DNA of 5,636 nucleotides from an uncultured Clostridia bacterium (GTDB lineage Bacteria > Bacillota > Clostridia > Oscillospirales > Acutalibacteraceae). The DNA is taken from positions 1-5,636 of the forward strand of contig CAMFYM010000090.1 of assembly GCA_946002045.1 (NCBI GenBank), given 5' to 3'. Below the pieces are notes generated by a model, which saw only the letters and a program-made list of their open reading frames with translations, did not search any database and was not told the origin of the DNA. A program made the position numbers and the translations under genes. Every line of letters begins with the position of its first letter. Position 1 is the stretch's first letter. This document shows, piece by piece, positions 5,539-5,636 of the stretch.

Positions 5539-5567
5539 TTGACAAAAATCCTGTTGATTGGTATTAT
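5539..5567 (+). promoter_or_regulatory. Sigma-A promoter for the divergent + strand gene
   Basis: A consensus TTGACA (5539-5544) and TATTAT (5562-5567) are separated by 17 bp. Transcription would start around 5574, giving a leader of roughly 40 nt to the TTG start at 5614. Its -35 box lies only 11 bp from the -35 box of the yhaM promoter on the other strand, so the two promoters are back to back. Confidence 0.75.
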
Positions 5568-5613
5568 ACTTTTATTAAGATAGATATTATACTTTATATT
5601 GGAGTGGTATAAT

Positions 5614-5636
5614 TTGAAGGATATAGACGGACTTTG
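5614..5636 (+). CDS. Start of an unidentified gene (3' partial)
   Basis: GGAGTGG (5601-5607) lies six bases before TTG 5614, which opens a frame reading (M)KDIDGL to the window edge with no stop. The consensus promoter at 5539-5567 supports a real gene here. No in-frame ATG is near; an in-frame TTG at 5599 lacks a ribosome binding site, and an in-frame TAG at 5581 closes the frame upstream. Seven residues are too few to identify the product. Confidence 0.55.

Overview
The window most likely comes from an anaerobic Clostridia-class Firmicute, probably a gut Ruminococcus/Oscillospiraceae-type genome. Three things point there: a pyruvate,phosphate dikinase of the bacterial (Clostridium symbiosum) type, a YhaM-family exoribonuclease (a Firmicute enzyme), and intergenic palindromic repeats with paired CCTCCC/GGGAGG and CTCCCC/GGGGAG arms, which I recall being abundant in such genomes. 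The exact species cannot be read from the sequence. Promoters look like ordinary sigma-A (TTGACA/TATAAT) sites.

Layout. Bases 1-2373 (+) are the 3' nine-tenths of ppdK, cut at the 5' side by the window edge. Bases 2374-2821 are non-coding and structured. They hold two copies of a 35-bp sequence containing the same UUCG-capped hairpin; only the second copy has a U-tract, so only that one looks like a working terminator. Between the two copies lie a nested stem-loop, a minus-oriented cluster of palindromic repeats and another short hairpin. Bases 2822-3223 (+) encode an unrecognised 133-residue protein that looks like a degenerate response-regulator receiver domain. Bases 3224-3586 are a second repeat cluster, a tandem array A-B-A-B-A with a 144-bp period. 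Bases 3587-5463 (-) are a tight two-gene operon: a yhaM-type 3'-5' exoribonuclease followed by prmA (ribosomal protein L11 methyltransferase). Bases 5464-5613 are a divergent promoter region, and a new + strand gene begins at about 5614 and runs off the window.

How the genes relate. ppdK is central carbon metabolism (PEP/pyruvate interconversion) and its strongly biased codon use suggests high expression. The yhaM-prmA pair belongs to RNA turnover and ribosome modification and is functionally unrelated to ppdK. The small receiver-like gene sits between repeat clusters that are inverted relative to each other and has no obvious partner.

Nothing here proves a new system. The most notable non-routine material is the repeat family (its A and B elements appear to be one architecture in opposite orientations, with stems that differ in sequence but stay self-complementary), the duplicated terminator hairpin, and the orphan receiver-like protein bracketed by inverted repeats.
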